Shown here: positions 51,837-63,660 of the stretch, piece by piece
Numbering within the stretch: the stretch's first letter is position 1
Layout: each line of letters begins with the position of its first letter
Origin: Incurvaria masculella
Lineage: Eukaryota > Arthropoda > Insecta > Lepidoptera > Incurvariidae
Assembly (NCBI GenBank): GCA_946894095.1
Contig: OX335655.1
Location: 7,254,001 to 7,318,000 of the forward strand
Direction: 5' to 3'
Length of the DNA: 64,000 bases
Program-made: the position numbers and the translations under genes
The notes under the pieces: generated by a model
Database searches by the model: none
Told to the model about the DNA's origin: nothing
What the model saw: only the letters and a program-made list of their open reading frames with translations

Positions 51837-51853
51837 GGGGGGGGGGGGGGGGG
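51837..51853. repeat. Poly-G tract
   Basis: A run of 17 G followed by a GT-rich stretch, downstream of the eRF3 stop codon on the minus strand. Confidence 0.85.
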
Positions 51854-52214
51854 TGGCTTCTGGCTTGGTGTAGGTGTGGTAGTGTGGATGTGGGGCTAGC
51901 GTTATATGAGTGCGGCAACTGAAAGTGTGCAAGGATCAGGGTGAGGTGGGGAGCGTTGCACGAAGCCAGTCTAGTCGTAAGACCGCGTCTCTGCAGTGGC
52001 AGACACAAATTTGATAAATATCAATCTAAGGACTAGCAGGTAGTTCAAATTTGTTAAAATAGTTCATATTTTAAAGGCCATTACAGTGATTTCTCGGGGT
52101 GAAGCGATGTTAGCCTGTTACCAACCCCTGCATAGTTCCCCGGTTACACGCATTTTTTCTGCAATAACATATTATTCAAAAGGCCTATCCTAGCTAACTG
52201 CTGCGCCGTTCGCC

Positions 52215-52258
52215 TTATTCTATCACCTTCAACACCTTTCCGATAGCAATAGTCTTAT
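52215..52258 (-). CDS. eRF3: eRF3 last coding exon (44 bp)
   Basis: The acceptor is TTGTTGCAG. It encodes (N)[13 protein letters not shown] and a TAA at 52215-52217. The tiny exon was found by homology to the family C-terminus. The first codon is completed by the last A of the previous exon. A candidate poly(A) signal in minus sense lies at 51651-51656. Confidence 0.88.
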
Positions 52259-55200
52259 CTGCAACAAATCAAACACCAATCATGCATCAAACAACATTAT
52301 CACAAACACATTTTATATATTTTACAAAACGGAGCAATTGCTATAATACAGTTTCCAGGCAGAAGAAAATGCACATCGGACGTTGGAAAGAGATAGTTTG
52401 CTAGTTTTGTGCTTCGTGAAGTGTCATCTCTCTCGCATGTAGTACACTGGTACTGAGTTATAGCTAGTGACAGCAACGACACTCTATAAAGCCGAAACTA
52501 TCCAATGGTCTCTTTCCAACATCCTATGTGCATTATTTTCTGCCAGGTACTGTATTAACTTTGCAAGTGTATCTGGTATGCTCAAATACTAAAATGGTCA
52601 GAGAGAGAGAAAAGACTCTCATTAACCTAGAACTTGATCGCAGCACTACCTATCAGGTGAATCTACTCAAACACAGACAAAAAATGTCATCAAAATCAGT
52701 GCACACGTTTAGGAGCAGTTCCGACAAAGAATTATATATAAAAAGAAGACTGGACCCGGGTGCAATTTACTAATAGAGTAACTGAGAAGTGCTCTTAGAA
52801 AAAATATAAGTCAGTCTGTTTTATAACATGTCTCTATCACGAGTCATCAAAGTCCATTACTTAGAGTTGTATTGGCTGAACATGTTCAGAGTAACATTAA
52901 CATTGACAACGAGCGAAGTGTTCATGAAGTTGAGCGAACTTTCGTAACATGAATAGTTACTCTGAGAAATTAATTACGAACATAAAGTTTATTGAGAAGA
53001 CCTTTTTGTTTATTAACAGGACTGAGACCTGATGGAAAAGGCTCATAATAACAACATTTCGGGAGGCAGCACAACAGGTTAACTCAAACAATACACCTAA
53101 TTTCAACTACAGGAAATTTGTTAATTGGATAGCAAAATACTTTTATGTGCCAATTTCTCTTAGCACATTCGCTCTCTTTTTCATTGATGCTGTTCTTTTT
53201 TAAGGCGGCACAACCCGGCGGGACTAACTCATTCGCGGGCACGGTACAAAACCGTGCTGTTGCGCTCTGGGACCTTCTCTGTTTCAAAGAAAAAGAAAAG
53301 CTCCGTGAGGAGGAAGATGCAACATGTCCACAAAAAAGACAATGTGCATAGTGTATGATTTGGTAAGATTTACGAAAATTTTAATTACAAAACGACTTAT
53401 AGCTAAAAGTAAACCACGACCGCTGTAGATTATAAATCTTGATTAAATTAGCTATGTCTGATGACTAATCTTTTTAAGTTGTCTTACTTTATCATTGCGT
53501 AATCCACCTCCAAAGTTATTGTATAAAATGCGCAAAAAATTCGAACTTTCGGACCTTATGACTTAGAAACCAAACACAATTTTACAATGCCAACGGTCAT
53601 CAGACATCTAGTTCGATCGAATAAAACTATTTTGAGCAAAATTTGGGATGTCTGACAAGAAATATGGGTGTGATCTTCTTTCCCCGTTTGTATGGGGAGT
53701 TGAGCGGGATGGGCCACCTTAATCACTGAAGTGGCATCGGGGACACTTACTGGGACACCAATAAGGGAACACTTATTTATTGCAATTTGAACTTGTTCAA
53801 TCGCTTATCAATATGTGCAGATCGGACTTGGATTAGTCGCAGATTAACAAATATTTCGAGAAACTCAGAGTCAGATCGGAACTATAAATATTTTTAGGGT
53901 TCCGCAGCCAAACGGTGCCAACGGGACCTTATTACTAAGCCTGCGTTGTTCGTGGGTCTGTCAACGGACTGTATCTGTGTGTCAGCCTCAGTGGCCCAGT
54001 GGCGCGACACTTTGGCGATCGCTCTCCGAAGTTAAGCAACGCTGGGTCCGGTCTGGTCTTGGATGGGTGACCATTCGACCGTGGCTGGCCGTGGTTCGGA
54101 TTCCACGTTAAACTGTAGGTCCCCTTCCTTACTTACTAGGTGGTAGGGTTAATCCCGCCCGGGTTGGTACCACCGCATTGGATGAACGATGGTCGAAGTG
54201 GCAATGAAAATTGTCCGTGTTTTCCATCCAGTTCAATGTAGCCGTGCAATATAAGGAAGGTCCTGGCATGGCACCTAGTTCCCATGTGGTGTGTTGGGCT
54301 AATACCATGACAGAAGGTGTGGTATTAGCCATCCATGTCCAGTCACATAAAAAAAAATTATACAGCCGCTATAACAAATAGTAACAATACAAATTAAATT
54401 AAATTAAACCCCCATACAAGAAATATGATTTTTTTGTGTTAGATCTTGTACGATAGTACATGCCTGAGTCACACTTGGCCAGCTAGACCAACTAGCATTA
54501 CGCTTCCTACTAGCTGCTGCTAGCTTTTTTGTGATATGTGAAGATGGTTCTAAACTATGTTGGAATCAGAACTATACATTTGTTTTTCATTCACCAACCG
54601 GCACTTTCGTGCGAGGTTCTAAAAACATTTGAGAAAAGTTAATTGGACTTTTAGATTGTTTTTAATATTTCACAAAATAAATGTAATATAGCTCCAGTTC
54701 TCTAAAAAAATTTCAGTCCTCCTCTTTGCTGCTTCATAAACAGGTATTTTTATTACAACAAAAAACTACTTGGACAGTGCAAATATGTCAATAAACAATA
54801 AACAGTAAAACATGAGTAAAGAAGAGTGTCTTTACCATCTTTGGATAAAGTACTCAGTAGCTATCGACCAATATATACCCATACAACCACAAAAGTATGT
54901 ATCCTATCAATATGTTCACAATTAGTCCAGAATTTTAATTGTAAAATTTCCAGCATCATTTAATATTTAATATTTTTCATAGCTTATTGATGCTGAATAT
55001 TTTTTATTACAACACTATTGGCATATCCTGGCATATATCATCGAATTAAGAGTCCAGGGTTTAACAAAGCTTGCTTTTGATTGGATTTATTGGGTACATA
55101 CAATTATGAGGTCGATATCTAATGAGAACTTTGTCGAATTATGTTAAAAAATGCGACGATTGTAATATAAAGGGAGAAAAAAATAATTTAAAAAATTATG

Positions 55201-58200
55201 GTAAAAAGAGGTTCTGAGAGTCTCCAATTGAAGTATGTAATCACGGTGTACTTACTCTCATCCCGCAATGTAAATCTGCCCATCTGAGGGAATTTCTTAA
55301 ATTGTTCTAGGCAGATGACTCCGGCGCATTCTATCCTCATGATAGCCACCTGGTCCTGTTTCACAAAGCGCGGCCGCGTCTTAGACTTGTCTCCCGTCTT
55401 CTTGTCTACCAGGCAGATCAGCGCCTGAAACAACAATGTCTTCCATGAGCTAATGTTGAAAAATTAAGGAGAAGTCAAACAATTATCTTCACAATCCCAC
55501 AATAATTCTGAAAAGGAACTGCAGGACATACATTATTTCAAAGCTGACGGGTCATACAAATATTATATTAAAAGGCAGTCACAATATTGTTTTTAGCAAT
55601 GGTGGCCAAAAAAAGTAAAAAAGTTTTACACCAGATTAATTTTAGTTGGATTAACTATTTATGGAGAATAATATAGTATCAAGAGGTATTACCTACGTAT
55701 TATAATGTTCTTTGGGAGCAATAGTTATATTATAATTGTCTATAAACTATTGTAAACCAGCTTGTAAGTATAAGGGCGTGATAGCACTTCATTGCAATCA
55801 GTTCCACAAGGACGTAAGTAAAACAACATTTAATTATATTTAAAAATAACCACAAGGAATTTCGATAATCAAACGAAATATGTAGATTGATGGTGTATAG
55901 CTATAATGAAAAGTTAAAACTGCAAGTCTCTGGTGCTCTCTGTTCCCAAATTAGAAACTATTATAATAAAAAAAATACCTAGAATATGAGCGTCAGATAT
56001 TTACCAATATAAGTTTTAAAACCTAAAATAGAACTGCAACTGATTGCAACATGGAACTGATTGCAATCAGGTGCTAACACACCCTTACACAAAACAAATA
56101 TAAGCAATCCCTGCGAAGTTTCTGGCAGTTCATCTTCACCAGCGAACCGGCAGACAAAAATATTGTTGACCAATTCGATTGTGTAATATGTACATTTAAT
56201 GGTGGGAATAAAATGATCCAGCTTAAGACTTTTTTAAGTTTTTGTATTCATAACCTCAAAGGCAGACGAATATCAACACAGATATAAATATTATCAATAC
56301 ATAGTTTGTTGCTAAGGCAGAACGGATCCTTTGTGTGCATGTGCAAAAAAGCAAAAACCGTACCAGGTCATTGTGTAAGGTCTGAACTGACAGTACGGAC
56401 CGATCATCAGTTGAGCACTGAAACGGGACCGCTGGAAGTTTTACCATTACTCGTGATTATGTGTCCTTTGTTACATCAGAACCACAGACCTTAACGGTGA
56501 CTTCCTCGGCGGCGCAGTGTATGTGCATGACGGCCGAGTATCCTGCGCAGATGATTGACTTGTGCTCCAGAATGACCACTTGCGCATCAAATATCTGAAA
56601 AAAAATGACTATTCAACGTCTTGTAACTTTTTGACAAGCTCTGAAAACTTGAAGATGACCTTGAATTTGTTTGTTTATGTTACCTTTGGATTACTCTACT
56701 TCTCTAACCGCTGAACTAACTCGAAAATTACGGCAGCCCACAAATTTCTCGACTATATCGAAAATGTACATTTTAAATCAAGTGTGAATACTGATTTCGA
56801 TAAAAACCATTTTAAACTATGCTCCGTAGCAGTGCCACATGGCTAGGTTAGGTTACGTTACATGATCAATCTGGTTTTGCATGATTTATAAAATAAAAAA
56901 ATCACAGTATAAAAAAACACCTATAAAATAACCTAACCGGTCCATATTGGCGTGGCCCAAGCCATTCCACTTTTTTTTTTTAATTTATGTGGAGGAAACA
57001 CAGATACAGATAAAGTAATAAAACAGTAAGTTAACAAAAGACTATAGAACTAACCTGCATCCTAACCTATTCCTCGCTAATTAATTTATACATAAATTAG
57101 AGTGACAGTATAGCAAGTCCTATTGAGCCATGTTTTTTATTTTGTGCTTGAAATTGCGCTGAGAGTCAAAGAAGATGTCTAGGTCGGATAAGTTCTTATT
57201 ATAAAGCGAACACATTCTATGTAAAGGGTCCCTAAGGCCAGCATTGGTGCGTGTCCGACCAAGGTGGAATAAGTCACTGCATCTGGTGTTTTTTGACGGT
57301 ACTCGACATACAAGTTGGAGCAGGTTTGGACAGTCAAGAACATTATTGCATATCTATCAGAATAAACCTCATAGAAAGGGTTAACTTAAACCATGATACC
57401 AAATCGAGTATATTATTTCGAAACATTTTGTCATAACTTCCTTATAAAACATACCACATCCATGTGGTGCCAAAATCGAGTATCCTTTTGGAGGGCATAT
57501 TTCTACTGTTTATGTAAAAAATATACTTGACTGACTTTATGGGGTGTCACTGCATTGTATATTTAAATTAAGCGTATCTTACCAATGCATAATTATATTT
57601 TTTTTTATTTACTACAATATTTTTTTGACCGGTCGAAAGTAAAGAAAATGATGAAATGAAACATTAGGGACAGGAGAACATTTGAGAAAAGTAAACTAAT
57701 AAGTATACCAGCATTAATAGAAACAAAAAATAATAAAAGATATTTAAAAAAGGGCACTCAACACGTGAAGTACACGCATCAGCTTCAAGCTGCTAGTGTA
57801 TTTAAATAATTATTATTATGATTCAGAAACAAAGATGCAAATAAGGATGTGAACGGCGAGAGGGGAGGACGAGGGCTACCTTGCCGGTGGTGATGGGGTT
57901 GGCGGCGTCGCACAGCACGAAGCCGGGCGAGACGTCCTCCTCCTCGATGCCCTTGAGCTTGATCTTGACGTTCTCGCCGGGCCCCACCGACGTCACCTCC
58001 TCCTCGTCCGACCACAGCTGGTCCACCGTCACCTGGCTCTGCATCAACAACGCTACGTCACTTCCCTCGTTCGCTCTTTTCGAAATAGTGATTTTTGCGA
58101 GCCAACCTTATGAAAAGGAGAATGCCCAAATCTAGGCCCCTTAGAAATCATTTGTGTCTTTTATTGACACATATGCGATAATTTATATTTATTATTTAAA

Positions 58201-61200
58201 CATATTTTGAACCCTCTGTATCCCCATTTTTCACGACCGGTTACTCGTTAAATAAATTAAAAGGAATCATTCACAATTACTTCTTTTCCTACTACTAACA
58301 ATATGAATAAGACAAGGACAGAACATCGCATAGTACTTCCGTTGTCACAAGACGTGTTCGGGTAGCCTGCTCCATGCTATTGCGTCCGGTAAGGGAGAAG
58401 AAAAGTATGTAAAATTATCCCCAGGACCAATGTGAAGGACTGTTGCTTATGAAATATCAAAGAGACCAGCCATTTGGTGTGGTATAAGACATCCTCTCCT
58501 GGTTACATAATGCAAAATGTATTGCCACATTGTGTTACCACTAATGTATTATTAAAGTATTCAAGGAAAATTCCACAATGTAGAAACTTCTTGCTGTTTA
58601 ACCAAACTAACTCACCCTGTTTGGCATGAGAATGAGTACGTTGGTCTTGCGCGCAGTTCCCGCCTCCACCTTGCCCATGAGCACGGTGCCCATGTCCTTG
58701 TACTTGTCCACTACGGGCATGATGAATGGGCCGTCCATCTTGCGGTTGAGCGACGGCAGCTCGTCTATGAACTGGATGAACGGCGGGCCGCGGTACCACG
58801 GGCACACCGACTCCGCTACCTGAGTCCAACGGAAACATTGACGACATTCAGTCAATATACTTTTTCGTATTAAGCATGTACTTTACTTTTTCCAAACAAT
58901 GCAAGGACACATTAATTAAAGAAAGAGCCCTGAAAAAAGAACTACTTTACGAATATACTCCAAGGTCGTACTTCACGGTCGATTATACATACAAACATAT
59001 CACATTTGTCTGTTTTTTGTCAGGCCACCTTATTGCCATGAGGCAATTAGATCGTTCAGGGCCGGATTATCCATAAGGCAGTTTAGGCAATTGCCTAGAG
59101 GCACCCCGCACGGAGAAAATAAAGGATTACCGAATGAAAATTTAATTTCAAGAAGATCGGAAAAGGTTTCCAAGACGGATGCATTTCTCTTAACTAGCTG
59201 GGTGGATAGGATGAAAGTGTGATTCAAAAGGAACTCGGCAGAGAAAAAAATCGTGCAAAAACTACTCCTTCACAGGAAAAAAAAAAAATAGTTAGCATGA
59301 AATCTCGTAATGCCTGCACTTTTCAAGTGCGTTGACCGGCATTGACCTCAGTTTTATTGCCAGTTGGCAAGAAGTTAGAAAAGGGCAGAGGGGCCCCGAC
59401 AATTGCATTGCCTAGGGGCTCCGTATTTGTTGCAACCCAGTCAGTCATACACAAGGATATATTTAAAATCTTTCAGCTCTCAAGTCTGCAAGTTCAATGT
59501 GATGTTAACCTTTACCAGATATCACTACTCATGCATCTCTGGATATCAACCCGAGAACGCCAGGCCTTTAGCAAATGGATTTAGAGTGGAAACCAATCAC
59601 ATAGTTTCAAAGGATAAAATAATAGTTTTAACACGATAATGAAGATATTAAATGAACCTGGGCACTATTTAGTTTAGCATTTACAGGCATGGGGTCGCCT
59701 TCATTAAGTGCAAAAAGCATAAGGTCCAAAACCCAGAACATCCAAAAGTATGTATTTTTCGTGTGTATTATAAAATGCATATAATCTAATCCAACCTAAC
59801 CTATTGAAAATATCCAAATTCACATATTTTGGACGGTATGGGTTTTGGACTTAGTACTTTTTTAACTTTATGATGCGTCCCCATTAGTATGTTGAAATGT
59901 ACTAACTGAGTGGTCAGTCTGAGTTCTCACCTAAATTGGCGTTTACGGCAAACCGATCGACTGGCGTTTTCCGTAAAAACGTCAAACTCCATGCAAGTTT
60001 TTACTAGATATTCTGTGGTTTTACTTCTTCAAACTGTCAAAGTCAAACTCGGTCTTCCGATTTGTATGAAAACGCGGAGTTGACGTAAACGGCAACGTCA
60101 ACGTATTTACTGCAACATTGAGTAAGCTGTCAAATCAAGCTCGGACTCGCAAATGTTAGTTCGATTAACGCCCACTGCGCAAATTTTCTTGCACTCTTCA
60201 ATTTCTCCATACATTTGAAAACGCCAGACGATCGGTTTGCCGTAAACGCCAATTTAGGTGACAACTGAGACTTCGGGTACAGGATAGCATTTACATTCCC
60301 TATCCCTCCGAGATATCGGACACTGGCTGGTAAAATGTGTTAGAAACAAGCTCACCTGTTCGCGTATGCCTTGTCCGGTCTGCCCGGACACGGGCAGGAA
60401 AGAAAGGTCCTTGGCAGGATTGAAGCCAAGCTTCTTGAGGTATGGCAGGATCTTGTCTCGACATTCGTTGTATCTGCGGACAGCGCACATTACTTTATCA
60501 ATGTATGTCAGAAACCAATGGGATAAGTTAACTTTGAGTTTGCTTCAAACACTTCAGTTAAATTTACTTAGAAATAATGTTTTATTTTGAGATAGCTAAG
60601 GATTTTCCAGGTCTCATCACCAATCCTGGTAATGTTCCAACTACAGATATCGAAGAAAATTGTAATATTGTGATTTAAAATATGTAGATTTTTTTATTTT
60701 TAAAATTAACATGTTCCATATAGGCACACAGCTCTAAAGCCTCTTTCCTTAAGAATCTGAATCAATCAGATGAGCAAATAACAAATGTATGCATATATGC
60801 ATGTTTCCATACGTCCAATGTTTCCACCCGTAGTATCTATTTTCGATTTATAAATTGAGTCGCTTAGAAATAATATTAGAAAGCAAAAAAGAACTATTAT
60901 TAATAATGAATTAAAGACCTTTTTTCATCCCAGTTGACGGTGGGGTCATCCATTTTGTTGACGAGGACCACAAGGTGCTTCACTCCTGCGGTCTTGGCAA
61001 GCATAGCGTGTTCGCGGGTCTGTCCGCCACGGTCAAACCCTGTTTCGAATTCACCCTTGCGCGCCGATATCACCTGCACACATAACCAAAGATCATTATT
61101 CATTGTTATATATTTTTGTGATTAGTTAAGAAGCACTCAAGACAAACGCTTTATAGTTTGCAATAAAAAAAAATTAAGAAAACTTCTATGAATCAAACTC

Positions 61201-63660
61201 AATTGTGTATGTCAATAGGCATATATACCTATGGGTACATGTCGGTTATGGGTCTGAAAAATTACTTTCAGTGTCAACAAAAAAACGGGCCAAGTGCGAG
61301 TCGGACTTGCACACGAAGGGTTCCGTACCATCGTACAAGATTTAACACAATAAATCAGGTATTTGTATGGGGTTTTTTTTTGCCTATTTGTTGTTATAGC
61401 GGCAAAATAAATACACACTCTGTGAAAATTTCAGCTGCCTACCTATTACGGTTCATGAGATACAGTCCTGTGACAGACGGACGGACAGCGGAGGCTTGGT
61501 AATAGGGTTCCGTTTTCACCCTTTGGGTACGGAGCCCTAAAAAATGTAAATAATTAAAATCTTTTTTCTCGATCTAGCTATCGGTGGTGAAAACAGCCCC
61601 TCCAGTTTTACATGGTTTCTGAGCCATGGGTCACTTTAATAAGTCATGTTAAGATTTAAAGGTCACTGCGGTAACGGGCTCCGTTCGGAACGTCATCGAT
61701 TTTTTTTTTATTATAAAAAATATTTTCCACAAACCATACACATTTAAAACTTTTAATTGAAATTGGTTAGGTGGTCTCAGAGATTAGTGTAGAGGTTCAT
61801 AGCCTGGATTTCAAACAAACAGTCTTTAACACAAAATAACACAAGAACCTCTAGGCCATAAACTGAAAGACCAATCATCTAATGTTAACTGAAGGGGGTG
61901 AAAACGACTGTTAGGAGTGTGGACTAACGGAGCAAGTTTAGGAAGGCATTATATTATTAAAGGTAAAGCATGTTGGAATTAATTGCATTACTCGTAATAT
62001 GACTTGTGCGCAATGTAAACAACCAACTTGAAAATTTTCTTTCACACTTTAAACATTAATTGATAATAAAAGTATGGAAAATTATACTGATTTTAATAAT
62101 GAACTTTACATAACTGCTTTGTACAGTTGATATTTGAATTGCGAAAAAAATTGCTTATTTATCACGACAGGTGGTGTCTAAGCGAGCTCACCTAAAATAT
62201 CTGTCAAAACTGTCAGCTATACCATACAAAATCAAACAGAATAGATTTGAAATTTTATTTACTCAATCCGTGTAATTAAAATTACTAAATTTTCTTTATG
62301 TTGCTCTGAAAATAAATTGTTCTTAATTATGCTCAATTAAATCTATAATAATTATAATCAAAAGAAATATTTCAGGAAAGAAAAAAGTGCAAAAACATAA
62401 CCTATAATATTTAGTTTCATTTCATACTTTGTGCTGGTCAATGACATTTAAATTAGATTAAAGACAAACAAAAGCTCTTCTTTTCCTCTAAACCTTATTT
62501 TAACTGCATCATGGAGTACATCTTTCATCTAAAAAGTCGTAAATCATATGTTGACAGGAAGGACAGTTTTGACGTTTCTAAGGTGAGGTCGCTCAGGCAA
62601 CATCTACAATAAGCTTTGCGTTTTCTTCCCCATTGACTACATACTTCAAATTCCATTTAGTTTTATAACTTAAAATTCAAATCTGAGCAAAAAGGCCTCT
62701 TTGATTTGCATGTGCAGAAACCAAACCCGACTTTAAGTATTCCTAATTGCCATTGAAAGAAATAGACTGGTGTTGGACGAAAAATAATGTTCCCATATTG
62801 GGTATGTTACCAGAACGGCAAGGTCGGCTTGCGCCGCGCCGCCAATCATGTTGGGTACGAAGCTCTTGTGCCCGGGTGCGTCCAGGATTGTGAAGTGCTT
62901 TTTCTCAGTCTCAAAGTACGCGCGGCCCACCTCAACCGTCTTACCCTTGTCACGCTCTGCAACAAAAGAACCAAATGAACATGAAGTGTGGATTTATTAT
63001 TAATTAATCAATTTATTTTCAAAGTATTTACCTAGCACTCCCGTTATGAGTCATATTAAAACCAAAGATTTAGATGCATATATGTTTTTTTAAACCAGAA
63101 ACGCGTCAAAAGTTCACATAAATGTATGTCTCACTTAACGTACAGGTCTTATACGAAAGCACCACCTGCTTGGCTGTCACAGTGTGACGTTTGTGCCTCG
63201 AATTGTGCATCAACTTGTACGGGGACGACCAAATAGCGCCATCTTACTGCATATTTCAATTGCTAATGACAATAAAATCAATAAAACTGAAATTCTGAAA
63301 ACGTTTTCGCAACAATCCTAATAATCAATTAGTGCTTCAAAGTCCATTACTTCCTGTGTATTACGTACTAGACTTTTGTTTTTAACACATTTTATGTATC
63401 AATGCAAATAATATGATGCCTAATTAAAAAAGTAATTATGATTATTACTAAACTTTTAGTATTGATCTAAGCTTAAAATTTAGTTGGGGATGATGAGGCT
63501 GCATGCTGCTCACCTTCCTGGTTGGTGTCAAGCGCCCATGACAAATACCACGACTCTCTTGATTTCTCCCGCGCCTCTCTCTCATATTTCTCAAGAGTTC
63601 GTTTGTCCACCATTCCTGTGAGCGACATAATCTGCCCGCCAATTGTCGACTTTCCTGCAT
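52215..63660 (-). CDS. eRF3: Translation release factor GTPase eRF3 (GSPT1), 9 exons, N-terminus off window
   Basis: The cytoplasmic translational GTPase that binds eRF1 and drives stop-codon peptide release. Exons, in order of translation: 63660-63514, 62956-62811, 61073-60919, 60473-60356, 58819-58616, 58038-57880, 56594-56490, 55424-55226, 52258-52215. All joins keep frame with GT-AG sites. G domain: [20 protein letters not shown] (G1), switch region [25 protein letters not shown] (G3), [12 protein letters not shown] (G4) and the [11 protein letters not shown] region (G5). Domain 2: [38 protein letters not shown]. Domain 3: [35 protein letters not shown], ending [13 protein letters not shown]. 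The [20 protein letters not shown] segment separates it from EF-1alpha and HBS1. About 425 residues are seen. The missing part is the disordered N-terminal (PABP-binding) region and the start of the P-loop exon. Introns hold MITEs, SINE and LINE pieces. Confidence 0.93.
52300..53199 (-). other. eRF3 last intron, unannotated part
   Basis: No recognisable element. The frame at 52528-52773 has no family signature. Confidence 0.35.
53200..53722 (+). mobile_element. Family C TTAA MITE, copy C6
   Basis: TTAA 53200-53203 precedes GGCGGCACAACCCGGCGGGA; the right end is GCGGGATGGGCCACC then TTAA 53719-53722. It carries the open stretch [14 protein letters not shown]...[20 protein letters not shown]. 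It lies antisense to eRF3 in its last intron. Confidence 0.75.
53895..54485 (+). repeat. Family A repeat, copy A7, split by SINE B7
   Basis: The left part is 53895-53984 (TTAGGGTTCCGCAGCCAAAC, ACTAAGCCTGCGTTG, ACTGTATCT), the right part about 54355-54485 (ACAGCCGCTATAACAAATAG, CCCCATACAAGAAATATG, GAGTCACACTTGGCC). The SINE fills the gap. Confidence 0.7.
53985..54345 (+). repeat. Family B SINE copy B7 with 5S rRNA-like head
   Basis: At 54026-54072 the sequence CCGAAGTTAAGCAACGCTGG, GTCCGG, TCTTGGATGGGTGACC matches the 3' half of 5S rRNA, including its internal RNA polymerase III control region. It then runs into the family B body (GGTTCGGATTCCACGTTAAA, GTAGGTCCCCTTC, GGTTGGTACCACCGCATTGG) and the 3' part to ATTAGCCATCCATGTCC. 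It is not a 5S gene: the 5' half is unrelated and the 3' half fuses to the SINE. Confidence 0.8.
54486..55225 (-). other. eRF3 last intron, nothing recognised
   Basis: AT-rich without repeat or coding signals I can support. Confidence 0.35.
55226..55424 (-). CDS. eRF3: eRF3 exon 8 (domain 3)
   Basis: The acceptor is TTGTTTCAG and the donor GAGA|GTAAGT (exon end within 1-2 bases). It encodes [40 protein letters not shown] and [12 protein letters not shown]. The RPRFVKQ and GRFTLRDE motifs are hallmarks of eRF3/EF-1alpha domain 3. Confidence 0.92.
55775..56096 (+). mobile_element. Family F TIR element, copy F2
   Basis: The left end AAGGGCGTGATAGCACTTCA, TTGCAATCAG is matched by the right end CTGATTGCAATCAGGTGCTA, ACACACCCTT. 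Interior blocks AACATTTAATTATATTT and ATATGAGCGTCAGATATTTA match F1. It lies in the eRF3 intron between exons 8 and 7. Confidence 0.65.
56490..56594 (-). CDS. eRF3: eRF3 exon 7
   Basis: The acceptor is TTTTTTTCAG and the donor AAG|GTCTGT. It is 105 bp, phase 0: [20 protein letters not shown] then [15 protein letters not shown]. It matches the start of domain 3 (F.AQ.VI.EHKSIICPGY.AV.HIH). Confidence 0.92.
57735..57820 (+). repeat. CR1 LINE 3'-terminal fragment
   Basis: TACACGCATCAGCTTCAAGC then TGCTAGTGTA at about 57771-57800 matches the 3' end of the CR1 element at 27.8 kb (in that element's sense) at 29 of 30 bases, followed by an (AAT/ATT)-rich tail. It represents an extremely 5'-truncated insertion in an eRF3 intron, 60 bp from exon 6. 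Confidence 0.75.
57880..58038 (-). CDS. eRF3: eRF3 exon 6
   Basis: The acceptor is GTTGATGCAG and the donor AAG|GTAGCC. It encodes [40 protein letters not shown] and [13 protein letters not shown], the end of domain 2. It is GC-rich at third positions, like the other coding exons here. Confidence 0.93.
58616..58819 (-). CDS. eRF3: eRF3 exon 5
   Basis: The acceptor is GTTGGACTCAG and the donor AGG|GTGAGT. It encodes [60 protein letters not shown] and [18 protein letters not shown] is diagnostic for eRF3 domain 2. Confidence 0.93.
59691..59882. repeat. Fold-back MITE, about 60-bp arms
   Basis: GGGGTCGCCTTCATTAAGTG on the left faces ACTTTATGATGCGTCCCC on the right, and the inner arms AAGGTCCAAAACCC / GGGTTTTGGACTTAG are complementary. 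Non-coding, in an eRF3 intron. Confidence 0.7.
59916..60272. mobile_element. Family E MITE copy E2
   Basis: It begins AGTCTGAGTTCTCACC and ends GGTGACAACTGAGACT, with long inverted ends including GGCAAACCGATCGACTGGCG. The interior matches E1 in opposite orientation (TTACTAGATATTCTGTGGTT). It is more symmetrical than E1 and lies 84 bp from eRF3 exon 4. Confidence 0.75.
60356..60473 (-). CDS. eRF3: eRF3 exon 4
   Basis: The acceptor is CTGTCCGCAG and the donor CAG|GTGAGC. It encodes [20 protein letters not shown] then [19 protein letters not shown], the end of the G domain with the SG.TG G5 region. Confidence 0.92.
60919..61073 (-). CDS. eRF3: eRF3 exon 3
   Basis: The acceptor is TATGTGTGCAG; the donor AAAAAG|GTCTTT is weak but the phase fits (K-R split). 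It encodes [40 protein letters not shown] and [11 protein letters not shown]. It includes the G4 NKMD. Confidence 0.92.
61282..61543 (-). repeat. Family A repeat, copy A8
   Basis: Full-length: left end AACGGGCCAAGTGCGAGTCG, right end TTCACCCTTTGGGTACGGAG, CCCTAAAA. It lies in an eRF3 intron, in the same orientation as the gene. Confidence 0.8.
61544..62810 (-). other. eRF3 intron, nothing recognised
   Basis: AT-rich. I could not pair any part of it with repeats elsewhere in the window. Confidence 0.35.
62811..62956 (-). CDS. eRF3: eRF3 exon 2
   Basis: The acceptor is TTTTGTTGCAG and the donor CTG|GTAACA. It encodes [40 protein letters not shown] and AQADLAVL, with switch I and the DAPGHKSF G3 motif. 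Confidence 0.93.
63514..63660 (-). CDS. eRF3: eRF3 exon 1 in this window (P-loop)
   Basis: The acceptor is AAAATTCCAG and the donor GAAG|GTGAGC. It encodes (D)[40 protein letters not shown] and WALDTNQE. The Asp codon of GHVDAGKST is split over the upstream junction, so the preceding exon must end in G. Nothing like it occurs in 63661-64000, so it lies outside. Confidence 0.93.

Noticed and set aside
54026..54072. 5S rRNA gene
   Set aside because: Only the 3' half resembles 5S rRNA; the rest is SINE body.
57785..58135. Gly/Arg-rich frame on minus and plus frame over the same bases
   Set aside because: Shadows of eRF3 exon 6.
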